Assembly (NCBI GenBank): GCA_937919915.1
Contig: CALFOL010000305.1
Location: forward strand, 1-37,247
DNA: 37,247 bases
From: an uncultured Planctomycetaceae bacterium
GTDB lineage: Bacteria > Planctomycetota > Planctomycetia > Planctomycetales > Planctomycetaceae
Direction of reading: 5' to 3'
In this document: piece by piece, positions 23,207 to 30,816 of the stretch
Layout of the letters: every line of letters begins with the position of its first letter
Numbering within the stretch: position 1 is the first letter of the stretch
Position numbers and translations under genes: made by a program
Notes under the pieces: generated by a model
Seen by the model: the letters and a program-made list of their open reading frames with translations, nothing else
The model's database searches: none
Told to the model about the DNA's origin: nothing

Positions 23207-26200
23207 ATGCGCCCGTCAGTTCTTTTTATGGTGCTCAGCCTGCCGTTTCTCGCTGCTGCTGTTGCCGACGACCTCCCCACAGGGGTCAGCAATTCGCAGA
23301 ACCCGGCCGACGTTTCTCTGACGCCCGCTGAGTCACTGGCACGCATGACTGTGCCGGACGGTTTTTCCGTGACGCTGTTTGCGGGCGAACCGGACATCCG
23401 GCGACCGATTGCATTCGACTTCGATGATCGCGGGCGACTGTGGGTGGTGGAAAACTATTCGCACCCTAAGTGGAAAGAAGGTAACGGCACAGATCGCATC
23501 GTTATTCTCGAAGACACGGACAACGACGGACAGTTCGACAAACGAAAGATCTTCTACGACAAGGGACGATACCTGACCGGATTGGCCGTGGGGCACGGCG
23601 GAGTGTGGATCGCCAACACGCCGGAACTTTCTTTCATCCCGGATCGCGACGGAGACGATCAGCCGGATTCTGCCCCGCAGGTGATGTTGGATGGCTTTCA
23701 GGTTTCTTCCAACAATGTGCTGAACAATTTTCATTGGGGACCAGACGGCTGGCTGTATGGAGCCATCGGTCTGTCGTCGAACTCGCTCGTCGGCAAACCG
23801 GGCGCACCGGCTGACCAACGCGTGCAGATCACACGCGGTCTGTGGCGGTTTCATCCGGTGACTCATGTGTTCGAAAAAATTGCGGAAGGCATGGTGAATC
23901 CGTGGGGAGCCGACTTCAACGAATACGGCGACCTGATCACGGCCAACACCGTGATCGCGCATCTGTGGCACATCGTGCCCGGCATGTATTGCGAACGGCG
24001 AGCCAACGAGCGAGACAATCCGTACGCTTACAGTCGCATTCAGACGATCGCGAATCACCTGCACTGGGGCGGCGGCGGTTGGCAAAGCTCGCGAGCTCCC
24101 GAAAACCAGAAGCCGCCGACAAAAGATGACGACGCTGGTCACCACGATGACAAATACCACCGGCACTCCGTCGCTGGCGGCGGGCACGCTCATTGCGGCG
24201 CGATGATTTACCTGGCGGACAACTGGCCGAAGAAGTACCGCGGAACGTTTCTGACGAACAACCTGCACGGTAGTCGAGTCAACAACGACCGGCTGGGGCC
24301 GAAGCGATCGACCTACGTCGGCGAACATGCAGAAGACTTGTTGTTCGCGAACGACCCGTGGTTTCGCGGGATGAACATCAAGTACGGCCCTGATGGCGGA
24401 GTTTACATTTCCGACTGGCACGACTTTGGCGAATGCCACGACAGCGACGGCAGTCATCGCAGCAGCGGGCGCGTGTACAAATTCGTCTACGGTACCGTCG
24501 ACAAGCCACGGACGAATCTGCAGCAGCGTTCGTCGCTGGAGCTCGCGGAGCTGCATCTTCACAACAACGAATGGTACGTCCGACACGCGCGGCGGCTGCT
24601 GCACGAACGAGCTGTCGGCGGTAGCGACATCAGCGAGGCCACTGCTCGTCTGCGAGAAATCTTCGCGGGTGATGCTGAAGAAACGGACAAGCTGCGAGCA
24701 CTTTGGACGCTGTACTGCGTGGGCGAGTTGCCGCAGTCGAAACTTGTCGAATTGCTCCATCATCGCAGCGAACACGTTCGCCGATGGGCCGTGCGATTTC
24801 TCGTCGACCACCGGCCCTGCGACACGTCGCCTCATTCTGTTGACGACGCGATCTCTGCGGAAACGATCGACCGCTTCACTCACTTGGCGGCCAACGATGC
24901 GTCGGCCAAGGTTCGGCTCGAAGTGGCATGTGCTCTGCAACGGCTTCCACACAAACATCGGCTGCCAATCGCTGCTGCTCTGACAAGCCACGCGGAAGAC
25001 GCGACCGATCCGTATCTGCCGCTGATGACGTGGTATGGACTCGAACCGGCCGTGCCGAACAACGCAGTGGCGGTTTTGCGTCTGGCGGCTGCGTCAAAAC
25101 TTTCGTTGGTCCGGCAGTACATCGCACGACGACTGGTCGATCAGGAATCTCCAGCGATCGACGCGGTCATCACTGCCGCCGCCAGCCACAAGAAGGAAGC
25201 CGTTCGCCGCGATTTGCTGCTCGGAACGGTTGAAGCTCTCGACGGACTGGGCACTCAACAGCCTCCACAAACCTGGTCGCATCTCTACGCAGAAGTTGCC
25301 ACAGCGAAGGATCCTCAACTGCGATCGATCGCCGTTAAGCTGGCAACAATCTTCGGTGACAAGCAGGCTATTGGCAATCTGCGAAACACCGTCATGAACA
25401 ACGATTCAGATGACGCGGATCGTCGCGAAGCTCTGACCTCCCTGCTGCAACTTGAAGATGGAGCTCCCGTCGACATGCTGCACAAGCTTGTCAACGAAGA
25501 TTCCGCCCTGCGGCGCGACGCGATTCTGGCACTCGGCGTGAAAAATTCGCCCGCAACCACGAAAGTGTTGCTCGCCAGCTACGCATCGCTGACACCTCAG
25601 CAAAAGCAAGATGCTGTTGGTGTCCTGGCAACGAGGCAATCGTTCGCCAATGCTCTGCTGGATGCCATCGAAGACGGCAGCGTCGACCGCAGCGATGTTT
25701 CGGCTTACACGCTACAGCAACTGCGATCGTTCAACGTCGACGAGTTACAAAGTCGCATCAAAACTCTCTGGGCCAACGACACGGCCACGCTGCTGAAGTC
25801 GGATGAAATCGTGGCCTACCAAAAACGCATGTCACCCGACTTTCTGGCTCAGGGAAGCGCCACGGCCGGTCGTCTGGTGTTTGCTCGAACCTGTGCCAAG
25901 TGCCACACGCTGTTCGGCGAAGGCGGCACCATCGCACCGGACCTGACGGGTTCCGGCCGCAGGAAACCGGACTACGTGCTGCGAAATTTGATCGATCCCA
26001 GCGCCGAGATCGACGCGGCCTATCGTTTGACCACCGTGCTGACCGCCGATGGCCGATTGTTCAACGGTTTCATGATGCATCAGGATGACAAGTGGCTCAT
26101 CGTGAGAACTCTGGACGCCAGGATTCGACTCAACCTGAACGACGTCGACGAACTAGTAACGTCGAATGTCTCGATGATGCCCGAAGGCATGCTGCGAACC

Positions 26201-26281
26201 TTCACCACCGAACAGGTCCGCGACCTGCTGGTGTATCTCGCCAGCGACGACCAAGTGGCTCTGCCAGAATCGACACAGTAA
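23207..26281 (+). CDS. PVC-type membrane-bound dehydrogenase/HEAT repeat/cytochrome c protein
   Basis: This 1024-residue exported protein starts at ATG 23207, where a clear signal peptide begins (MRPSVLFMVLSLPFLAAA, then VADD). The open frame extends to 23129, but those 26 residues are not signal-like. Residues about 45–430 form the Pirellula/Verrucomicrobia N-terminal beta-propeller dehydrogenase domain (FAGEPDIRRPIAFDFDDRG; NNVLNNFHWGPDGWLYG; NPWGADFNEYGD). Histidine-rich HHDDKYHRHSVAGGGHAH may bind metal. Residues about 430–830 are helical HEAT-like repeats. The C-terminal heme domain has CAKCH at 896–900 and the typical GEGGTIAPDLTGSGRR and LLVYLAS. The protein is probably periplasmic and oxidises a sugar-like substrate, passing electrons to its heme. 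It stands apart from the other cytochrome cluster. Confidence 0.92.
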   Translation: MRPSVLFMVLSLPFLAAAVADDLPTGVSNSQNPADVSLTPAESLARMTVPDGFSVTLFAGEPDIRRPIAFDFDDRGRLWVVENYSHPKWKEGNGTDRIVILEDTDNDGQFDKRKIFYDKGRYLTGLAVGHGGVWIANTPELSFIPDRDGDDQPDSAPQVMLDGFQVSSNNVLNNFHWGPDGWLYGAIGLSSNSLVGKPGAPADQRVQITRGLWRFHPVTHVFEKIAEGMVNPWGADFNEYGDLITANTVIAHLWHIVPGMYCERRANERDNPYAYSRIQTIANHLHWGGGGWQSSRAPENQKPPTKDDDAGHHDDKYHRHSVAGGGHAHCGAMIYLADNWPKKYRGTFLTNNLHGSRVNNDRLGPKRSTYVGEHAEDLLFANDPWFRGMNIKYGPDGGVYISDWHDFGECHDSDGSHRSSGRVYKFVYGTVDKPRTNLQQRSSLELAELHLHNNEWYVRHARRLLHERAVGGSDISEATARLREIFAGDAEETDKLRALWTLYCVGELPQSKLVELLHHRSEHVRRWAVRFLVDHRPCDTSPHSVDDAISAETIDRFTHLAANDASAKVRLEVACALQRLPHKHRLPIAAALTSHAEDATDPYLPLMTWYGLEPAVPNNAVAVLRLAAASKLSLVRQYIARRLVDQESPAIDAVITAAASHKKEAVRRDLLLGTVEALDGLGTQQPPQTWSHLYAEVATAKDPQLRSIAVKLATIFGDKQAIGNLRNTVMNNDSDDADRREALTSLLQLEDGAPVDMLHKLVNEDSALRRDAILALGVKNSPATTKVLLASYASLTPQQKQDAVGVLATRQSFANALLDAIEDGSVDRSDVSAYTLQQLRSFNVDELQSRIKTLWANDTATLLKSDEIVAYQKRMSPDFLAQGSATAGRLVFARTCAKCHTLFGEGGTIAPDLTGSGRRKPDYVLRNLIDPSAEIDAAYRLTTVLTADGRLFNGFMMHQDDKWLIVRTLDARIRLNLNDVDELVTSNVSMMPEGMLRTFTTEQVRDLLVYLASDDQVALPESTQ

Positions 26282-26353
26282 TTTCATCCGCGTCTTCCGT
26301 GAAATCCGTGGTTCCGTTCTTGACTACGGATAACGCGGATAGCACGGATGAAA
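26282..26353. repeat. palindrome TTTCATCCG…CGGATGAAA
   Basis: Outer arms TTTCATCCG (26282–26290) and CGGATGAAA (26345–26353) are perfect. Inner ATCCGCGT/ACGCGGAT and ATCCGTG/CACGGAT pairs support alternative hairpins. It begins immediately after the stop of the dehydrogenase gene and may act as its terminator. Confidence 0.7.
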
Positions 26354-26363
26354 CGCAAAGGAT

Positions 26364-26437
26364 GCGAAGGCGCAAGGACGCAAAGGATGTACTGATCAAC
26401 GCGATTCCGTTGCACCTTCGCGTCCTTGCGCCTTTGC
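26364..26437. repeat. palindrome of GCAAAGG/GCGCAAGG units
   Basis: The 23-bp arms at 26364–26386 and 26415–26437 pair with two mismatches and a 28-nt loop. Each arm is a run of near-repeated CGCAAGG-like units. It lies directly next to the preceding palindrome, within the 251-bp gap before the SDR gene. Confidence 0.75.
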
Positions 26438-26532
26438 GTGACGTTCTTCTCTCAAGTTTGCCGCTTCCATTGATTGCAGACCGCGGTATCCTGTGCCGAA
26501 CAACAGCACTCAAGACGGTACCGGGAACCTCA

Positions 26533-27351
26533 ATGGATCTTCAACTTCAGGACAAAGTCGCTCTGGTCACAGGCGGTTCCAAGGGCATTGGCCTTGGAAT
26601 CGTACGTTCGTTGATCGCGGAAGGCGTCAAAGTAGTCAACGTAAATCGCAGTGAAGCCGAAGGCCGCGCACTGGAAGCGGAATACGCATCGCAGGACAAA
26701 GACTGCGTGTTCGTTCAGGGCGATTTGACGGACACCGACGCGTGTCGCAACGCGGTCGAAACAACTCTGCAACGCTTCGGTCGGATTGACATTCTGGTCA
26801 ACAACGCGGGAGTCAACGACGGCGCGGGACTCGACGCCGGCCCGGAAGCGTTCGTCGCGTCGCTGCAGAAGAACCTGATTCACTACTACGCGATGGCTCA
26901 TTACGCACTCGACGCATTAAAGCAGTCGAAAGGCTGTATCATCAATATCGGTTCGAAAGTGTGCGAAACCGGCCAGGGCGGAACGTCGGGCTACGCCGCA
27001 TCGAAAGGCGGAATCAACGGCCTGACACGCGAATGGGCGGTCGAATTGGCTTCGGACGGTGTTCGAGTCAACTGTGTGCTGCCCGCAGAAACCTGGACGC
27101 CGCTGTACGAAAAGTGTCTCGACGCGATGCCCGATCCTGCAGCTGCAAAGTCTGAAATCGAACGGTTGATTCCGCTGGGCCAACGTTTCACAACGATCGA
27201 AGAACTAGCTGACATGGCCGTGTTCCTTGCGTCGCCGCGTTCCAGTCACACCACCGGCCAGATCATCTTCGTCGATGGCGGGTACACTCACTTCGACCGC
27301 AAATGCACGATGGCCAGCGACGTGGCTGGCTTTGGCGCCGCTGCGAAGTAA
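26533..27351 (+). CDS. SDR family oxidoreductase, resembling L-fucose dehydrogenase
   Basis: This 272-residue classical short-chain dehydrogenase has TGGSKGIG at 13–20 binding NAD(P), NNAG near 90, and a catalytic set of Ser141, Tyr154 and Lys158 (YAASK). The C-terminal part, with LPAETWTPLYE, RFTTIEELADMAVFLASPRSS and FVDGGYTHFDR, resembles what I recall of bacterial L-fucose dehydrogenases, which oxidise L-fucose to the lactone. That specific assignment is from memory and tentative. The ATG at 26533 starts the conserved fold. The frame is open far upstream into the preceding gene and repeats, but that part is not homologous. No other fucose-pathway gene is in the window. Confidence 0.88.
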   Translation: MDLQLQDKVALVTGGSKGIGLGIVRSLIAEGVKVVNVNRSEAEGRALEAEYASQDKDCVFVQGDLTDTDACRNAVETTLQRFGRIDILVNNAGVNDGAGLDAGPEAFVASLQKNLIHYYAMAHYALDALKQSKGCIINIGSKVCETGQGGTSGYAASKGGINGLTREWAVELASDGVRVNCVLPAETWTPLYEKCLDAMPDPAAAKSEIERLIPLGQRFTTIEELADMAVFLASPRSSHTTGQIIFVDGGYTHFDRKCTMASDVAGFGAAAK

Positions 27352-27358
27352 CCATTCT

Positions 27359-27380
27359 ATTCGTGAAATTCGTGATTCGC
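27359..27380 (+). repeat. solo ATTCGTG direct repeats
   Basis: ATTCGTG occurs at 27359–27365 and 27368–27374, followed by ATTCGC. This matches one arm of the palindromes at 6187 and 30562, without its inverted partner. It lies in the 55-bp gap before the rRNA methyltransferase gene. Confidence 0.5.
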
Positions 27381-27406
27381 ATTTTTAGATATGTATCACC
27401 CAGAAC

Positions 27407-28720
27407 ATGGCAAAACGTTCCCAACATTTTTCGCAGGCGGCTGGTAGCAATTCCTCTGATTCGGCACCAGCACAACTGAGCCAAATCGAACGCCTGGCTC
27501 CCGATCCCGCTGCGCCGATTCCGATCGTTGTGGTGAAGAATCGAGTTTCTCACGCGGCCGTGTTTCGCAAGATGATCGATTCCGCCGAAGGTGCGAAACC
27601 CGGTGATCTGGTTGCCGTGTATACCAAAACGAAACAGCTACTCGGTTACGGGCTGTACAATTCCCGCAGTGAAATGGCGCTGCGGATGTTGTGGCGAGAG
27701 CCCGAACTGCCGACGGACGAACGATGGGATCACAAGCTGCAAACCGCTGTGCAGCTCCGACGTGACGTTCTGAAGCTGGACGGCCACACAGACACGTATC
27801 GCGTCGTCCATGCCGAAGCCGACGGACTGCCGGGCCTGGTCATCGACCGTTTCGGCGACGTATTGTCCGCCGAGGCATTCAGCCTGGGAATGTATCGCCG
27901 GGGCACCGCGATCCTGCAACGCCTGGCCGCGCAGCTGGGAACAAAACACACGATTGTTCAGACGAGTCCGATGTTTAAAGCTCAGGAAGGTTTTGACCCG
28001 CCGACTGTGATGTCCGAAGGCTGTCCGTCGGAAGTGATCGTCCAGGAATACGGCACCCGATTCAAAGTGAAGTTCGCGGGCGGCCACAAGACGGGATTCT
28101 TCTGTGACCAGCGCGAAAACCGCCGCAAGCTGGCCGAATTCTGCGAAGGCAAAAGCGTTCTGGATCTGTGCTGCTACACCGGTGGATTCGCTGTGCAGGC
28201 CATGAAGCTCGGCAAGGCCAAAGAAGCCGTCGGTGTGGACCTCGACGAAGAACCGCTGAAGGTGGCCAAAGATAATGCCAACCTGAATCAGGTGCGAGTC
28301 CGCTTTGTGCAGTCGGACGCGTTCAACTACATGCGTGACATGGTCGCCGCCAACAAACAGTTCGACGTTGTCGTGCTGGATCCACCGAAGCTGATCCGCA
28401 CGCGGATGGAAATCGAAGACGGCACACGCAAGCACTTTGACATGAACCGGCTGGCCATGCGGCTGGTTAAGCCCGGCGGTTTGCTCCTGAGCTGTACGTG
28501 CGCCGGCCTGCTGCCGGATTCCGAGTTCATGAGTTTGCTATGCACGGCCGCTCGACAATCCGGCGAAGAAACTTCGCCCGCTCAGGACGGCAAGGGTGCT
28601 CGTCATGCGGCCCGAGACATGCAGATCATCGCCAAATCCGGCGCTGCTCCCTGTCATCCCGTCGGCGGCAACAATCCGGAAACCGAATACCTGAAAGCCG
28701 CATGGATGGTGTTCGGATAG
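27407..28720 (+). CDS. rlmI: 23S rRNA (cytosine-C5) methyltransferase, RlmI family
   Basis: This is a 437-residue class I SAM-dependent RNA methyltransferase. A PUA-like RNA-binding region occupies about residues 40–120 (VVKNRVSHAAVFRKM; GDLVAVYTKTKQLLGYG). GHKTGFFCDQRENR precedes the Rossmann domain. Motif I is VLDLCCYTGGF near 252. The acidic ribose-binding loop is GVDLDEEPL. Motif IV DPPK is near 324. SCTC at 362–365 holds the cysteine expected for C5 chemistry. The E. coli RlmI enzyme modifies C1962 of 23S rRNA; the same target here is inferred from the family. The N-terminal 35 residues are a low-complexity Ser/Ala/Pro extension. It converges on ung with 22 bp between stops. Confidence 0.85.
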   Translation: MAKRSQHFSQAAGSNSSDSAPAQLSQIERLAPDPAAPIPIVVVKNRVSHAAVFRKMIDSAEGAKPGDLVAVYTKTKQLLGYGLYNSRSEMALRMLWREPELPTDERWDHKLQTAVQLRRDVLKLDGHTDTYRVVHAEADGLPGLVIDRFGDVLSAEAFSLGMYRRGTAILQRLAAQLGTKHTIVQTSPMFKAQEGFDPPTVMSEGCPSEVIVQEYGTRFKVKFAGGHKTGFFCDQRENRRKLAEFCEGKSVLDLCCYTGGFAVQAMKLGKAKEAVGVDLDEEPLKVAKDNANLNQVRVRFVQSDAFNYMRDMVAANKQFDVVVLDPPKLIRTRMEIEDGTRKHFDMNRLAMRLVKPGGLLLSCTCAGLLPDSEFMSLLCTAARQSGEETSPAQDGKGARHAARDMQIIAKSGAAPCHPVGGNNPETEYLKAAWMVFG

Positions 28721-28742
28721 CCACTCGAAGAAGCCCGTGTTT

Positions 28743-29405
28743 CTACAGAGCCCAGTTGACTTCCGTCTGTCCGTTCGCCGCAAGATACTCATTGATTTTC
28801 GAAAACGGCCGACGGCCAAAAAAACCATGCCGGGCTGACAGCGGTGACGGATGCGCCGATTCAAGAATCAAATGCCGCGTGTCAATCAGAGGGGCCTTCT
28901 TCTGAGCCGGCTTGCCCCACAACACAAACGCGACCGCTGCGCGCTCGTTGACGACTTCGATGATCCGCGTCGTGAATTCTTCCCAGCCTTGTTTGTGATG
29001 CGAATTCGCTTCGTGAGCTCGAACCGTCAGCACCGTGTTCAGCATCAGCACGCCCTGTTCCGCCCACGCTTCGAGGCAACCGTGATCTGCCGGCGGAATC
29101 CCCTGATCGCTTTCGCGTTCCTTGAAAACATTCCGCAGGGACGGCGGAATCTTGATGCCGCGCTGGACGGAAAAGCTCAACCCATGAGCCTGTCCATCAT
29201 CGTGATACGGATCCTGTCCAAGAATCAGAGCCTTCACATTGTCCAGCGGAGTGAGACGCAGAGCCGTAAAGACTTCCGCTTTGGGCGGAAAGACCTCATG
29301 AGCCGCTCGCTGTTCGGCCACGTACTTCTGCAGCTTCTGGAAGTATGGCTTTTCGAATTCGTCGGCGAGAGCCGTACGCCAGCAGGTTGGGAGTTGATTT
29401 ATCAT
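28743..29405 (-). CDS. ung: uracil-DNA glycosylase, family 1
   Basis: This 220-residue cytoplasmic base-excision repair enzyme removes uracil from DNA. Motif A GQDPYH is at 63–68 with catalytic Asp65. GLSFSV, LNTVLTVRAHEANSH and the motif B HPSPLSA region with the DNA-intercalating loop are all present. The length is normal for family 1 (about 220–230). It lies 43 bp downstream of the PDZ lipoprotein gene on the same strand and may be the last gene of that transcript. Confidence 0.96.
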   Translation of the reverse strand: MINQLPTCWRTALADEFEKPYFQKLQKYVAEQRAAHEVFPPKAEVFTALRLTPLDNVKALILGQDPYHDDGQAHGLSFSVQRGIKIPPSLRNVFKERESDQGIPPADHGCLEAWAEQGVLMLNTVLTVRAHEANSHHKQGWEEFTTRIIEVVNERAAVAFVLWGKPAQKKAPLIDTRHLILESAHPSPLSARHGFFGRRPFSKINEYLAANGQTEVNWAL

Positions 29406-29448
29406 CGCCGCAGAATACAGGATTGAATCCGGAAGTTGCAGTATGGTG

Positions 29449-29889
29449 CTATTTTTCGCTTTGGGTCGCGATCATAGCATTCTGCACGTCTTCCTGACTG
29501 ATCAGGCGCACCGGCAACGTGAGTTCCACTTCACCGCGAAGGATTCCGATTTGCAGCACGTCTCCCGGCGTTGTCTGGACGATCACTTCGTAAATCTGCT
29601 GAATGTTTGGGTTGGGAATTCCGGCAACCTCGGTCAATTGATCATCCGCAGCAATTCCCGCTTCTTCCGCGCCGCTGGCCGGCACAGTACCAGTGATCGT
29701 CAACGGCGATTCCTCGATCGATTGAAACGTCAGTCCAAGAAAGCCGTGTGTCGCTGCCGGGGCAACTGCGGATGCAGCATCTTTGCTCGGTGCTTCGGCT
29801 AAATTCTCAACGCAGCCGCACAGCGTCATGACCAGCAACAAGCAGCCCACGCCAGCGTTCGCTCGCAATACCTTTGATCTCTGTCGCAT
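29449..29889 (-). CDS. small PDZ-domain lipoprotein
   Basis: This is a 146-residue protein. A charged N-terminus and hydrophobic segment end in TLCGCVEN, a plausible lipobox with lipidated Cys26. A short Ala-rich linker leads to a single PDZ-like domain (about 48–135: GFLGLTFQS; ASGAEEAGIAADDQLTEVAG; VQTTPGDVLQIGILRG). No protease domain is attached, so it is probably an envelope adaptor that binds peptide termini. It lies 3 bp downstream of the ferritin-like gene and is probably co-transcribed with it. Confidence 0.78.
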   Translation of the reverse strand: MRQRSKVLRANAGVGCLLLVMTLCGCVENLAEAPSKDAASAVAPAATHGFLGLTFQSIEESPLTITGTVPASGAEEAGIAADDQLTEVAGIPNPNIQQIYEVIVQTTPGDVLQIGILRGEVELTLPVRLISQEDVQNAMIATQSEK

Positions 29890-29892
29890 GAG

Positions 29893-30465
29893 TTAAGACT
29901 TCTCCTGACGGCAATATCGGGTCGAGGCTTCCATAGAGTACTTCGCTTCCAGATCAACATCGTTGAACGTGCGGTCTTTCCCCCACGCGAACACTTTTTC
30001 GAAGAAGGGCAGCAGCCGGTGTGACTGCAGTTTTTCCAGAAAAAACATCTCGTGCTCTTTTTCCTTGATGCCCATTTCGTACAGCGTGGCGTGATGGTCG
30101 GTGATTTCCACTTCTTCAAAGTAATGCATCATCCGGAAGTACTCACACACGTTGCCGCTTTCCAGTCGTCCGGCGAAGTAAAACGGCATAAACCAGCCGA
30201 TGACATAGCAACACGCCGAGATGAGTCGCCCGATCACATGAAATTTGATTTCATACCACTTCGAAACCGGAATGTCGTATCGCCGTATGATCGCCAGAAC
30301 TTCGCGGCGATGATTCCACTCATCCTCTTCAATCTGCTTGATGGCGGCCTTTTGTTCCGGATCCTTGATCGAATTCGCGTGCCCGGTGTACGCCAACGCA
30401 GCCGCTTTTTCCGCGGAGTACGCCATTCGCAGCAGGTTGACCAGTTTGGGATGATCTAAGTTCAT
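29893..30465 (-). CDS. ferritin-like di-iron protein, Coq7/demethoxyubiquinone-hydroxylase-like
   Basis: This 190-residue helical protein has the spacing of a ferritin-like di-iron carboxylate centre: Glu in AEKAAALAY near residue 19, EWNH (ExxH) in the second helix, Glu in FEEVEITDHH, and EKEH (ExxH) in the last helix. A hydrophobic hairpin (LISACCYVIGWFMPFYFAG) suggests membrane-surface attachment, as in the Coq7 group. Coq7 enzymes hydroxylate a ubiquinone precursor. Planctomycetes generally use menaquinone, so another oxidation or an iron or peroxide role is possible. It is first in a three-gene minus-strand run with the PDZ lipoprotein and ung. Confidence 0.78.
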   Translation of the reverse strand: MNLDHPKLVNLLRMAYSAEKAAALAYTGHANSIKDPEQKAAIKQIEEDEWNHRREVLAIIRRYDIPVSKWYEIKFHVIGRLISACCYVIGWFMPFYFAGRLESGNVCEYFRMMHYFEEVEITDHHATLYEMGIKEKEHEMFFLEKLQSHRLLPFFEKVFAWGKDRTFNDVDLEAKYSMEASTRYCRQEKS

Positions 30466-30561
30466 GATCCTGTTTCGTAAAGGTCACCATCGAAACCGTT
30501 TTGATATGTCTAGCTTAACAGGGAGTCGGGGCATTCACCCGGTAACATGTTCGATTGATTG

Positions 30562-30638
30562 GCCACGAATCTCATGAATCCGCACGAATCTGTTCGGCTC
30601 GCTGCGATTCATTCGTGCGGATTCATGAGATTCGTGGC
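30562..30638. repeat. perfect 28-bp inverted repeat of ATTCGTG-family palindrome
   Basis: Arms 30562–30589 and 30611–30638 are exact reverse complements with a 21-nt loop. Each arm carries three spaced ATTCGTG-like units and ends in GCCACGAATCT or AGATTCGTGGC, as in the element at 6187–6257. Confidence 0.92.
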
Positions 30639-30716
30639 TGAATTTGATCCCGTTCTGCTGACGGCAGGTTGACTTCCGGCTCTGGTCGGCCATCCTTTCG
30701 ACTTCTTCCTCTGTTC

Positions 30717-30749
30717 GAGGCCCGCAGCCCATGCGAGCTACCGCTCGGA
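30717..30749 (-). repeat. 33-bp dispersed repeat, copy 2
   Basis: It is the inverted copy of 3377–3409 with 2 mismatches in 33, including the motif AGCTACCGCTCGGA. It lies 67 bp upstream of mnmA. Confidence 0.8.
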
Positions 30750-30816
30750 ATTTCCAGATGATGCGCATCGTGTGCACATCATCTGTGTGACTCTAACCAC
30801 CCGAAAGCTTGATTCC

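Larger units (their letters stand above)
30466..30816. other. 351-bp region between divergent ferritin-like and mnmA genes
   Basis: It contains no supported gene. It holds a perfect 28-bp-stem hairpin (30562–30638) and a 33-bp dispersed repeat (30717–30749). Promoters for both flanking genes should lie here, but I see no strong consensus match. Confidence 0.65.

Noticed and set aside
23333-24991. 552-codon minus-strand open frame
   Set aside because: It lies entirely opposite the well-supported dehydrogenase–cytochrome gene, and its product shows no domain. This is typical of mirror frames in GC-rich coding DNA.
26092-26532. Long upstream extension of the SDR reading frame (total 419 codons)
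   Set aside because: It overlaps the dehydrogenase gene's 3' end in another frame, crosses two palindromes and lacks SDR similarity. The fold starts at ATG 26533.
3377-30749. 33-bp repeats as remnants of a CRISPR array
   Set aside because: Copies are single and dispersed, in opposite orientations, with no regular spacers and no cas genes.
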